A stretch of 15,788 nucleotides of DNA from an uncultured Candidatus Udaeobacter sp. (GCA_955652245.1 CATPAV010000111.1:1-15788); one strand, 5' to 3'; counted from the first letter of the stretch, positions 7,459-14,334 are shown. The notes: a model not told the origin generated them from the letters alone. Translations and numbers: made by a program.

Positions 7459-8499
7459 TTACCGGTGCGAAACTGCGGGAACTATCTCCAGTCGCTCACC
7501 GATGGCGGCATTGGCCTCGACTCGTGCCTCCTGCACCGGTTCAGCGCTTTCGGGCGGTGCACCGCCGCCAAAGTGTCGCGCCGCAAAATAAGAGCCAACC
7601 ACCAACACCGCAGCAATGAATTGAGCGATAAGTGTTTCAGTCGTTGGAAACACCGCAAACCACAAGCCCATCCAAGGCGGCATGTAGTTTTTCAAGGAAC
7701 TGATCTCGGTCGTGGGAATCCAATGGGCGAGCTGCATCTCTTGTGCTTGCTCGCCCACCATCACCAGCAGCACCACGCCGAGCAGAACACCGGTCGTGAT
7801 CAGCATTTTTCGATAGGGAAGACGCTGCTGAAGAACAAAAGTAAGGACCGCCACCATCCCGGTAAGAACCAATCCAAGCAATGCGCCTTTCAGCACTACG
7901 CCGCCACCCAGGCGAAGATGATAGCTCTGCAAAAAAAGGACGACCTCGAACCCCTCGCGATAAAGCGACGTGAATCCGAGCAGGATCAATCCCAGCCACA
8001 GCCGCCAGCGCGCGATTTCGTCAGCGCTAGCATCTGCAAGCAATGTTTTCCGGCGACGATTGTGCGCCCGGATCCAACCGCCCCAATAAATTTTATGAAA
8101 GAACCAATTCATGATCACGAGCAACACAATCACGGCGAGGAGTCCGGTTGCGGCTTGCAAATCGAGCGCCGGGATGTTGTCGCTGAGTGAGTTGACGATT
8201 CGGACCGCGATGAGCCAAGTGATCAAGGTTGCGATAAAAGCGATGCCTGCGCCTGCTGCGATGGGGCGACGATACGCGCGTTTTTTTCCAGTCATGCTCG
8301 CGGTGATTGCAGCGAGAACGAGGATGCATTCTAGTCCTTCCCGGAATACGAGAACGCCAATGTCGAGAAAAGCGACCGTCGGACTTGTGTTCGGCTGCGT
8401 CGGATCAGGCGCGCCATGCGCGGTCGCACCCTGCCATGCGATTACACCAACGACGCAAGCCGCCGCTGCGACGATGCCGATGCGCAACGCAAGCTTCAT
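7459..8499 (-). CDS. FTR1-family high-affinity iron permease
   Basis: Inner-membrane permease for iron uptake, of the Ftr1/EfeU type. The 346-aa product has both conserved iron-binding motifs: REGLE at residues 53-57 and REGFE at 181-185, each inside a hydrophobic helix. About seven further hydrophobic stretches give the expected seven-helix fold; a first hydrophobic segment (about 5-25) may be a signal or an extra helix. There is no N-terminal imelysin-like or cytochrome domain. EfeO and EfeB partners are not encoded next to it, so its oxidase/peroxidase partner is unknown. The C-terminal tail (GGGAPPESAEPVQEARVEANA) is charged and variable. It is transcribed away from the T2SS genes across a 428-base gap. 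I see no clear Fur box or Shine-Dalgarno in front of the ATG. The truncated exported gene follows 20 bases later and may have been its operon partner. Confidence 0.92.
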   Translation of the reverse strand: MKLALRIGIVAAAACVVGVIAWQGATAHGAPDPTQPNTSPTVAFLDIGVLVFREGLECILVLAAITASMTGKKRAYRRPIAAGAGIAFIATLITWLIAVRIVNSLSDNIPALDLQAATGLLAVIVLLVIMNWFFHKIYWGGWIRAHNRRRKTLLADASADEIARWRLWLGLILLGFTSLYREGFEVVLFLQSYHLRLGGGVVLKGALLGLVLTGMVAVLTFVLQQRLPYRKMLITTGVLLGVVLLVMVGEQAQEMQLAHWIPTTEISSLKNYMPPWMGLWFAVFPTTETLIAQFIAAVLVVGSYFAARHFGGGAPPESAEPVQEARVEANAAIGERLEIVPAVSHR

Positions 8500-8655
8500 T
8501 GAAGTTGAAATCTATCACATCGGTTTTGCGACCGCTGCCGTTCGATTGCTTTTTTTTAGCGGCTGCTTGCGGACCGTGGCGTTGCTCAAACTGAGGATTT
8601 GACTCTCCCTTTCACGCCAAAACCACTCAGTGCGACCTGGTATTTTAGCCAAGGA

Positions 8656-8668
8656 GACCCGTAGGGTC
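8656..8668. repeat. Short palindrome GACCC-GTA-GGGTC
   Basis: A 5-bp stem with a 3-base loop, inside GC-rich sequence that continues CCGCGGCG. Too short to be a terminator alone and without a T-run; its composition suggests part of a dispersed intergenic repeat. Confidence 0.3.
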
Positions 8669-8771
8669 CCGCGGCGACTTGACTCGCTAGACCGTGCGCC
8701 TGAACACTCGGGCGGACAGCAGAACAGGCGTCTTAAAGCGTGGTGCCCGCCGCGGTGAGCGAATCGGATAA

Positions 8772-8790
8772 CGCAAGCCAGTGGCTTACG
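8772..8790. repeat. Palindrome CGCAAGCCA-G-TGGCTTACG
   Basis: Nine-base arms with one mismatch around a single central G. The near-perfect symmetry suggests a protein-binding site or part of a small palindromic repeat. It is about 140 bases upstream of the gspH start. Confidence 0.35.
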
Positions 8791-8927
8791 CTACGTCCGG
8801 GAGTTGCAGCTGCGACCGCGCGACGACACGGACCACGATTCACGGATTACGAGCCGAGATGCGAGAAACGAGGAGCGTTACATCGACACAGGTCACTATC
8901 TTGTGATTTATCGCGCAGGGGGTAACT

Positions 8928-9407
8928 TTGCCGGTGCAACGCTGGCTGGCATTCACCCTGATTGAAATCGTTCTCGCGGTCTTCATCTTGATGTTGTTGC
9001 TTCTTTTAGCGGTGCCGAGCTTGAGCGGCGTGCTTGCAAATAATCGGTTGCGACGTTCACTGAATGGATTCAACAATCTTGTGCGCCAGGCGCAGGAGCG
9101 AAGCGTGGCGGAGCGTCGCGCTTACCTGATTGTTTGGCGCGAAAAAGGCGTCCTGCTGCGACCGGAAGTTTTTGCAAAAGGCCAGGAGGCCGCAGCGACG
9201 GTGGAATTGAAGTTGGATCGCGGGGAGGCGTTGATGCTCAAGTTACCTGCGGCACTAACAAAGAACCCTCCGGCCGAATGGATATTCTGGCCGTCCGGGA
9301 CATGCGAGCCCGCGACTGTTCAATTCAAAGGCGCGGCTGGTTCGTGGACGGCAAATTACTTGCCGTTGACGGCGCGGCCTGAGCTTACGAATTATGCGGC
9401 AAGGTGA
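8928..9407 (+). CDS. gspH: Type II secretion minor pseudopilin GspH
   Basis: Minor pseudopilin of the T2SS pseudopilus tip, processed by prepilin peptidase and inserted in the inner membrane. The 159-aa product begins with a short basic leader (PVQRWLA) followed by FTLIEIVLAVFIL: cleavage after A8, F at +1, Glu at +5, then the hydrophobic N-terminal helix to about residue 30. The remaining roughly 125 residues form the GspH/FimT-like globular domain (RLRRSLNGFNNLVRQAQERSV is the usual amphipathic continuation). Ala instead of the usual Gly at -1 is noteworthy. The TTG at 8928 has AGGGGG (8917-8922) at 5 bases; an in-frame GTG at 8934 is possible. It opens the H-I-J-K-L-M run and its end overlaps gspI by 14 bases. 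Confidence 0.82.
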   Translation: MPVQRWLAFTLIEIVLAVFILMLLLLLAVPSLSGVLANNRLRRSLNGFNNLVRQAQERSVAERRAYLIVWREKGVLLRPEVFAKGQEAAATVELKLDRGEALMLKLPAALTKNPPAEWIFWPSGTCEPATVQFKGAAGSWTANYLPLTARPELTNYAAR

Positions 9408-9879
9408 CTCGGAAAAGACTGGTTTGTTGAACGGTTCAAGCGTTGCAGCGTTGAAGCGGCCAAAGCCAAGCCGCTGTAACCCTTCAGCCCTTCATCGTTT
9501 CAACGGTTTTGCCCTTTACGAAGTGCTTCTCGGGGTCACGATTTTCGCGGTGGGCGTGTTGGCGCTGGGGCGCGCGGTGGAGAATTGCTTGAACGCGAGC
9601 ATGCTTAATGCGGAAGAAGAGAGGGCGCGCCAGATATTATCGAACCGCATGGCCGAAATTCAGGCCGCTCCAGGTTTTCCCGACACTGCCAAGGAATTTA
9701 AGATCGATACAGGTTATGGGATCGTAAAATTGATTCAGAAAAGCGCGCCCGCTGACTTAACCGAACCCGGCAATATTCAGCTAAGCGGAATCTATCTTGT
9801 GACTTTGAACGCGCAGTGGAAGCAGGGAGGCGTTACGCAGTCAAAACAAATTAGCTTCTATGTTTATCGGGTTCGCTAA
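9394..9879 (+). CDS. gspI: Type II secretion minor pseudopilin GspI
   Basis: Minor pseudopilin that nucleates the pseudopilus tip with GspJ and GspK. The class III signal is NG-FALYEVLLGVTIFAVGVLALGRA: cleavage after G38, F39 at +1 and E43 at +5. The NCLNASMLN segment then fits the usual GspI pattern, with residues about 55-161 periplasmic. The leader is 37-38 residues from the ATG at 9394, much longer than usual. Most of it is encoded by an imperfect palindrome (9426-9504), so a later TTG (9424, 9427 or 9451) may be the real start. The ATG overlaps the gspH stop and gspJ starts within its last 20 bases, arguing for translational coupling. Confidence 0.8.
   Translation: MRQGDSEKTGLLNGSSVAALKRPKPSRCNPSALHRFNGFALYEVLLGVTIFAVGVLALGRAVENCLNASMLNAEEERARQILSNRMAEIQAAPGFPDTAKEFKIDTGYGIVKLIQKSAPADLTEPGNIQLSGIYLVTLNAQWKQGGVTQSKQISFYVYRVR
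9426..9504. repeat. Imperfect palindrome inside the gspI leader
   Basis: Outer arms GTTGAACG (9426-9433) and CGTTTCAAC (9496-9504) bracket an inner stem AGCGGC (9455-9460)/GCCGCT (9470-9475), extended by GTT (9450-9452)/AAC (9478-9480). The composition (repeated GTTGAA, CTTCA, GTTTCAAC) looks like intergenic repeat sequence rather than protein-selected codons, and it ends exactly before the GG-F cleavage-site codons. Confidence 0.45.
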
Positions 9880-10507
9880 TCAGAAAGCAGTCTTGGATTC
9901 AGGCAGGCGGATCGTTCCCCGAGGCGGCTTCACGCTGCTGGAGATCACATTGGCAGTGGCGATTCTCGCCACGATGTCGCTCGCAATCTATCGCTTCGTG
10001 CAATCGAATCTAACCGCGTTGCGCGCTTCCTCCGATGCGAATGCTGCTGACGCGTGCTATAGCGGTTTACGCGATCTTTTAACGGCGCAATGGCAAAGCT
10101 TGCCGTCAGGACAGGGTGGAATGACAGGAGCGCCGTTCAAACTGAACGATCGACAGCGCGATCAAATCCAATGGGTTTGCGGTTCCGGTTCTGGATTGCT
10201 TACGCGGTATGCGCCGGGCCAGTTTACAGTGTCGCTACGGTTACAACCCGAAAATAACAAAAGTGATCAGCTCGACCTCGGTTTTTTGCGAACACCGCAG
10301 GACGATTCCGGGCAGGAGACATGGGTGCCTCTGATTAAGAATGTTAGCAGCCTTCAACTCCATTACTTCGATCCTCAGTTAAACAGTTGGATCGATCGAT
10401 GGACGAACGCGCTCCGGCGACCTTGGCTCGTGAAGATAACCATGGGACGCACTGATGCGGCGGAGCCCTGGGAAGCGATCATTCCACTAAGACGGACACC
10501 GTTTTGA
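9860..10507 (+). CDS. gspJ: Type II secretion minor pseudopilin GspJ
   Basis: Minor pseudopilin forming the tip complex with GspI and GspK. The 215-aa product carries the prepilin peptidase site RGG-FTLLEITLAVAILATM: cleavage after G23, F24 at +1, E28 at +5. A periplasmic domain of normal GspJ size follows (AIYRFVQSNLTALRAS, later LQLHYFDPQLNSWIDRW near residue 170-185, a stretch typical of GspJ: hydrophobic strand, then W). The ATG at 9860 lies 20 bases inside gspI; an in-frame TTG at 9893 would shorten the leader to about 12 residues. The stop codon falls within the loop and arm of a strong hairpin (10495-10514) just ahead of gspK. Confidence 0.83.
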   Translation: MFIGFANQKAVLDSGRRIVPRGGFTLLEITLAVAILATMSLAIYRFVQSNLTALRASSDANAADACYSGLRDLLTAQWQSLPSGQGGMTGAPFKLNDRQRDQIQWVCGSGSGLLTRYAPGQFTVSLRLQPENNKSDQLDLGFLRTPQDDSGQETWVPLIKNVSSLQLHYFDPQLNSWIDRWTNALRRPWLVKITMGRTDAAEPWEAIIPLRRTPF

Positions 10508-10514
10508 CGGTGTC
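10495..10514 (+). promoter_or_regulatory. Strong hairpin at the gspJ/gspK junction
   Basis: GACACCGT (10495-10502) pairs perfectly with ACGGTGTC (10507-10514) around a TTTG loop, ending 6 bases before the gspK ATG and including the gspJ stop codon. It covers the place where a Shine-Dalgarno would sit, so translation of gspJ probably opens it for gspK. No T-run follows, so termination is unlikely. Confidence 0.5.
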
Positions 10515-10520
10515 GATCTT

Positions 10521-11438
10521 ATGAAGGCGTCATCCTTAAATTCGAAATTCGTCAGTGGGGCAGCGCTTATGTTAGCGCTTTGGGCGCTGTTTTTACTCAG
10601 CGCGATGGTAATTTCCTGGGCTCTCGATATTGATTCTCGGCTCACGCTTTCCGGTGATGCAAACCGCGGTCTCGCGGCCGAGGCGATGGCGGCTTCGGGC
10701 GCGGAGGTTGCGTTGCATCCAAGCGTTAGACCGAGCTCCCCAAACCTGCATCGAGCGCTCGGTGCCCGGGAAGGTTATGATGTTCGCATTACCGGCGAAG
10801 GTGGCCGTTTGAACTTAAACTGGCTCACTGCGGGCGAGGATCCGATTCGTCTCGAAGTTCTGCGAAAATATCTTGAGCTTAAAGGAGTCGATCTCAATGA
10901 GCGCGACCGGATGATGGATGCTCTGCTCGATTGGGTGGGACCAAATGCCGGCCTTCATCGCTTAAACGCACCTCCGGAAACAGTTGATTATCGTCCATCG
11001 CACGCACCGCTGACGTCGGTGGACGAACTTAAGAAAATCTTTGGCTGGGGTGAATTTACTTCACAACCGGGTTGGGAGGATGATTTTACGATCGACAGTT
11101 CAGGCCCGATTGATCTTGCCTGGGCCTCGCGCGATGTGTTGCGCGCGCTGCCTGGAATGAGAGATGATTTCGTAGATCGATTTTTGCAACTACGGCGCGG
11201 TCCGGATGGAATCGATGGAACCGCCGATGATGCCCAATTCGGGAATCTGGCCGACGTTCAATATGCCCTTGGCTTTTCACCGGAACAATTTCAGCAGCTT
11301 GCTGCCCTGGTTGGATTCAACGACCAAGTAATGCGTATCCTGAGCGTCGGAAAATCGGGCAATATTACGCGGACTGTGAAAATGGTTGTGCGTAAATCGA
11401 GCAATATTCCTGAAGTGATCGTTTGGAAGGAGCTTTGA
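10521..11438 (+). CDS. gspK: Type II secretion minor pseudopilin GspK
   Basis: The largest minor pseudopilin, capping the pseudopilus tip. The 305-aa product has a short leader ending SG, then AALMLALWALFLLSAMVISW as the hydrophobic helix. Unlike the other pseudopilins it lacks Glu at +5 (Leu there), which is normal for GspK. The periplasmic part shows the family's GGRLNLNWL near 93-101, helix-hairpin-helix-like segments (LLDWVGPNAG, LTSVDELKKIFG) and an Asp-rich loop GPDGIDGTADDAQFG around 227-241 that could bind calcium. Family members are usually about 300 residues, so it is full length. It starts 13 bases after gspJ, immediately behind a hairpin, and its end holds GGAAGGAG (11425-11432), a strong ribosome binding site serving gspL. 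Confidence 0.85.
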   Translation: MKASSLNSKFVSGAALMLALWALFLLSAMVISWALDIDSRLTLSGDANRGLAAEAMAASGAEVALHPSVRPSSPNLHRALGAREGYDVRITGEGGRLNLNWLTAGEDPIRLEVLRKYLELKGVDLNERDRMMDALLDWVGPNAGLHRLNAPPETVDYRPSHAPLTSVDELKKIFGWGEFTSQPGWEDDFTIDSSGPIDLAWASRDVLRALPGMRDDFVDRFLQLRRGPDGIDGTADDAQFGNLADVQYALGFSPEQFQQLAALVGFNDQVMRILSVGKSGNITRTVKMVVRKSSNIPEVIVWKEL

Positions 11439-11439
11439 T

Positions 11440-11529
11440 ATCGAAGCCGAATCGACATCCGTCTTCATAGTTCCGACGGCGCATGGCTGGAATTTTCTGC
11501 GCCCAGCCGAACGCAACGGCGCCTGGGGT
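11440..11529 (+). other. In-frame upstream extension of gspL without a usual start codon
   Basis: The gspL frame stays open from 11419 and translates as ESTSVFIVPTAHGWNFLRP and more just before the first GTG (11530). This reads like the first beta-hairpin of the actin-like domain (VFIVPT, then HGWNFLR). GGAAGGAG at 11425-11432 sits 7 bases before an ATC codon at 11440; no ATG, GTG or TTG occurs in this frame between 11419 and 11529. Either a rare ATC start is used or an indel hides the start. Confidence 0.6.
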
Positions 11530-12675
11530 GTGCGTATGCTCCGCAGTTTGGATGAAGCTGTGCCACTGCTCACGGCCACGGACGATCTTGTGCTTGGGTT
11601 GCCGATTGCAGCTGTGCTCGCGCAGCGATTTCGTTTGCCGACTGTCGATCCAGCAGAATTTCCGGAGATGATTCGGATCCAAATCGAAAAGGCGTTGCCA
11701 TTCTCGGCGGACGAAGTAACAACCGATTTCGAGGTAATCGAGCAGTCCGAGGGTAGTAGTGTAATTTCCGCGGTTGCGGTACGAAACGAACGGTTTGCCG
11801 AGATTGCCGCACCACTGCTGGAGCGCGGTTACATTCCGCGACAAGTCACGGTTTATGCCGCGCAGCGGGCGAGCACTTACGCGCCGCATGGAAATGCACT
11901 GCTGATTTATCCCGAAGGCGAAGCGCTTGTTTCAGCTGTGACTGAGAACGGCAAAATTAGCCTTACCCGTGCGCTTGAAAGTCAGCAGGCCGAGCAACTT
12001 CGATTGGAATTGCCGCAGTTGGCATTGAGCGCAGAATTGGAGGGGATTAGCACACCCTTTCCAAACGTGTTGCTCGACGAAAGCTGTTATGAGCTGCGTG
12101 ATACTGTCCAGGGTATCCTGGAGAGCCCGACCGAGATCGTCGGTATCGAGCTGCCGCCGGCTCACGTCAAATTAAACCTTCTGCCGGAAAGCTGGCGCTA
12201 TCGCCGCTCACAATTAGCCAGGCAAGTGGAATGGCGGAAGCGACTCATGTGGGCAGGAGGCGCTTACGGTGTGCTTCTCGTTGTCTTGCTGGTGTGTCTG
12301 ACTTATATGCGTCTGGAAGTTGGACGGCTTGACCGGCGCATCGCCCACGATGCGCCGCAAACGGAGTTTGTCCGAGCCACAGAAGCGAACTGGAAGGCGC
12401 TCGCACCGGCGGTTGATTCACATTATTATCCAGTTGAGATCTTGCTGCATCTTTTCGAAAGTCTGCCTTCCGCAGACGTGCGGATTACTGCCTACAATCA
12501 ATCCGCACGGCAAATCTCAGTAGATGGAGAAGCCAATACCGCGGCGCTCGCTTATCAATTCATCGATAAAATAAAGAAGAATCCAGAGCTGCGAATGTTT
12601 CAATTCGACATGGCTGCTCCCCGAATTTTGGCGAACGACCATGCGCAGTTTCGATTGGAGGGCAGACCGCGATGA
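11530..12675 (+). CDS. gspL: Type II secretion inner-membrane platform protein GspL (PilM-PilN-like)
   Basis: Bitopic membrane protein linking the GspE ATPase to GspM and the pseudopilus. From the GTG at 11530 it gives 381 aa. Residues 1-200 are a cytoplasmic actin/PilM-like domain (LGLPIAAVLAQRF, then the family-like PEMIRIQIEKALPF at 45-58). VKLNLLPESWR at about 213-223 is the PilN-type junction motif. One membrane helix spans about 239-260, and the remainder is a periplasmic ferredoxin-like domain (EILLHLFESLPSADVRITAY... ISVDGEA). The protein is thus laid out like a fused PilM-PilN, the usual GspL design. The first beta strands are missing if GTG is the start; coding sequence continues about 30 codons upstream. 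It overlaps gspM by ATGA. Confidence 0.83.
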   Translation: MRMLRSLDEAVPLLTATDDLVLGLPIAAVLAQRFRLPTVDPAEFPEMIRIQIEKALPFSADEVTTDFEVIEQSEGSSVISAVAVRNERFAEIAAPLLERGYIPRQVTVYAAQRASTYAPHGNALLIYPEGEALVSAVTENGKISLTRALESQQAEQLRLELPQLALSAELEGISTPFPNVLLDESCYELRDTVQGILESPTEIVGIELPPAHVKLNLLPESWRYRRSQLARQVEWRKRLMWAGGAYGVLLVVLLVCLTYMRLEVGRLDRRIAHDAPQTEFVRATEANWKALAPAVDSHYYPVEILLHLFESLPSADVRITAYNQSARQISVDGEANTAALAYQFIDKIKKNPELRMFQFDMAAPRILANDHAQFRLEGRPR

Positions 12676-13223
12676 TGCCGGCGTGGTACGAACGGATGAA
12701 TCCGCGCGAGCGCCTGCTCGCCTGGATTGTCGCCGGCGCAATGTTTGCGCTGCTCAACCTCGTGATTTTGAGCTGGCTCTTCGGCGCGTTGGGTCGCGCG
12801 CGTACTGACCTGACCGCGCGTAAAGCGGCTTATGCCGAGCAGGTCATTTACGTAAAAGAGCGGGACCTCTGGGTAAAACGGGACCAATGGATCCAGCAGC
12901 ATCAACCAACGCTCAAGAATCCTGCGGAAGCCTCCGCCCTGCTCGATCAGCTGAAACAAGTGGCCAGTAAATATAACGTTTTGATTCAGAACCCCGCGAT
13001 CGGCTCCGGCGAAACAACGCCCAATCATCAGACGGTTTTCGCTTCAATTGAAACTAAAAGCCCGTGGCCGCCCCTGGTGCATTTTCTCTACGACGTGCAA
13101 CAACCGGATGCCTTTGTGGTATTTGAAAGCGTTAATCTGGCAATCGATAGCAGTGATCCAACCATGATGCGTGGTAAGTTTAAAATCGCGCGCTGGTTTG
13201 CGCCTGCCCAGCGAGCGAAATAA
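12672..13223 (+). CDS. gspM: Type II secretion protein GspM (PilO-like)
   Basis: Small inner-membrane protein that pairs with GspL in the assembly platform. The 183-aa product has a cytoplasmic N-terminus with MNPRERLLAWIV, the common start of GspM (N-x-R-E-R), a membrane helix at about 15-40 and a coiled-coil-like stretch (RARTDLTARKAAYAEQ). A periplasmic ferredoxin-like domain with a PilO pattern follows (ALLDQLKQVASKYNVLI, PLVHFLYDVQQPDAFVVFESVNL, then KFKIARWF). Its ATG overlaps the gspL stop (ATGA), so translation is coupled. Position after gspL and domain order support the call even though GspM sequences are poorly conserved. Confidence 0.78.
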   Translation: MMPAWYERMNPRERLLAWIVAGAMFALLNLVILSWLFGALGRARTDLTARKAAYAEQVIYVKERDLWVKRDQWIQQHQPTLKNPAEASALLDQLKQVASKYNVLIQNPAIGSGETTPNHQTVFASIETKSPWPPLVHFLYDVQQPDAFVVFESVNLAIDSSDPTMMRGKFKIARWFAPAQRAK

Positions 13224-13228
13224 TAATT

Positions 13229-13831
13229 ATGAGATATATCTTCATGCTTATGTCGATCTTCGCCGTACCCGGCGCGATCACCGGCCGGGCGGACGACGTG
13301 CTTCCGCCGCGTTTTAATTTCAACCGCTACTCAGCGATGGTGGATCACTCGCCATTCGCAATTGCCACCGCGGTTGCGTTGCCTTCTGCAACCCCCGATT
13401 TTGCGAGGGACCTTTACGTGGCCAACGCAGCGCGTTCGCCGGAAGGCGATATGATTACCATTGCTTCGAGTTCGGACCAAAATTTCAAAAAATATCTCAG
13501 CACCAGGCAGCCGGTGGACGGCTATAGCATCGCCAGCATAGAATGGTCAGATCGCGTGGGTGCGACGAAAGTGACAATTAGCAAGGACGGAAAATTTGCG
13601 AGCATCACTTTCAACGAGGCGTTGCTGTCGCAGCCTGCACCGAATGCGCCGCCCGTTCCGGCCCCGCCTACCGCAGCCGTACCGGCTGTACCCTTCGTAC
13701 CTTCTCCCTTAGTGGCGCCTTCAGTTCCACGGAAGGCGCCTCGACCTCATGTGCGTGGGACGATTCAGCGAAATCCAATGGCTGTGCCCGTACCCACGCC
13801 AAATCCCGAGCCGCCACAGGTGGAACAGTAG
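13229..13831 (+). CDS. Exported Pro-rich protein, possibly GspC/PilP-like
   Basis: 200 aa, starting 5 bases after gspM, with no recognisable name. A hydrophobic N-terminus (about 3-18) could be a signal peptide cut near TGRA-DD, or an anchor. Residues 22-135 look like a GspC homology-region or PilP-type domain: RYSAMVDHSPFAIA, then MITIASSSDQNFKKYL, DGYSIASIEW, and a strand-turn-strand VTISKDGKFASITF. Residues 137-200 are Pro/Ala/Val-rich with several basic residues, so probably a flexible linker or envelope-spanning arm. In PilMNOP-type operons PilP follows PilO, and here this gene follows the PilO-like gspM. That context is why I suspect the piece linking the platform to the secretin. The domain match is by eye and weak. 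The gene ends 23 bases from the convergent gspG end. Confidence 0.72.
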   Translation: MRYIFMLMSIFAVPGAITGRADDVLPPRFNFNRYSAMVDHSPFAIATAVALPSATPDFARDLYVANAARSPEGDMITIASSSDQNFKKYLSTRQPVDGYSIASIEWSDRVGATKVTISKDGKFASITFNEALLSQPAPNAPPVPAPPTAAVPAVPFVPSPLVAPSVPRKAPRPHVRGTIQRNPMAVPVPTPNPEPPQVEQ

Positions 13832-13854
13832 AATCTGATCAGCCGCGACGGGCT

Positions 13855-14268
13855 TCAACCGCCGCCCCAATCGTCATCTGTTGTGTCTGGTTTCCGATCG
13901 GGGCCTGCCGAAAACAGGTCGTAACCGTTTGGATTTTTGAGACCTGGATTACGGTAAATGTAATCATTCTGCCAGGGATCTTTTGGCATCTCCTTATACA
14001 ATTGATACCAACGCGTCGGCCTCGGATCGGTATCTGGCTGGGCAACGAGCGCCTGCAAGCCTTGTTCGGTCGTTGGATAAAAACCGTTCATGCTCTCGTA
14101 GAGTTTAAGCTGCGTGTTGATCCCTTGGATGTCAGCTTCAACTCGAACATGCCGCGAATATTCCACGTTGCCCGCAAGTTTGTAAATCGCGGTGCCAAGC
14201 AAGAGCGCAATGATCGTTACCACGAGCATGATCTCAAGAAGCGTGAAGCCCTGTTGATTATTTTTCAT
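13855..14268 (-). CDS. gspG: Type II secretion major pseudopilin GspG
   Basis: Main subunit of the T2SS pseudopilus, processed by prepilin peptidase. From the ATG at 14268 it gives 137 aa: leader MKNNQQG, then FTLLEIMLVVTIIALLL with F at +1 and Glu at +5. The usual GspG body follows: an amphipathic helix, KLYESMNGFYPTTEQGLQALV, DPWQNDYIYRNPG, and a C-terminal Asp-rich loop GYDLFSAGPDRKPDTTDDDW matching the calcium-binding end of GspG. An upstream in-frame ATG at 14313 would add 15 Arg-rich residues that do not fit; the ATG chosen has GAG 7 bases before it. The gene is separate from and convergent with the H-to-M run, following gspF and the 353-aa gene on the minus strand. Confidence 0.9.
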   Translation of the reverse strand: MKNNQQGFTLLEIMLVVTIIALLLGTAIYKLAGNVEYSRHVRVEADIQGINTQLKLYESMNGFYPTTEQGLQALVAQPDTDPRPTRWYQLYKEMPKDPWQNDYIYRNPGLKNPNGYDLFSAGPDRKPDTTDDDWGGG

Positions 14269-14334
14269 TATTATCTCGAGCCGCAGGAACCTCCTACGTC
14301 GTCGCACGTACATTAGCTGTGCATCGAGAATTTT

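Larger units (their letters stand above)
8500..8927. other. 428-base divergent non-coding region
   Basis: Lies between the divergent iron permease and gspH genes. I find no convincing gene on either strand. It holds an eight-T run (8550-8557), two short palindromes (8656-8668 and 8772-8790) and a segment ACCACGATTCACGGATTACGA (8832-8852) faintly like the repeats at 3120-3140 and 3927-3944. Promoters for both flanking genes must lie here, but no pair of hexamers is convincing. Confidence 0.5.

Noticed and set aside
7453..8190. 245-codon plus-strand frame opposite the iron permease
   Set aside because: Its sequence is rich in His, Gln, Lys and Arg and mirrors membrane-helix codons of the FTR1 gene on the other strand, which carries both diagnostic iron motifs.
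8740..8925. 61-codon plus-strand frame before gspH
   Set aside because: Arg-rich with no motif, crosses the palindrome at 8772-8790 and lacks a ribosome binding site.
13832..13854. Terminator between the convergent T2SS halves
   Set aside because: The 23 bases have no stem of useful length and no T-run on either strand.
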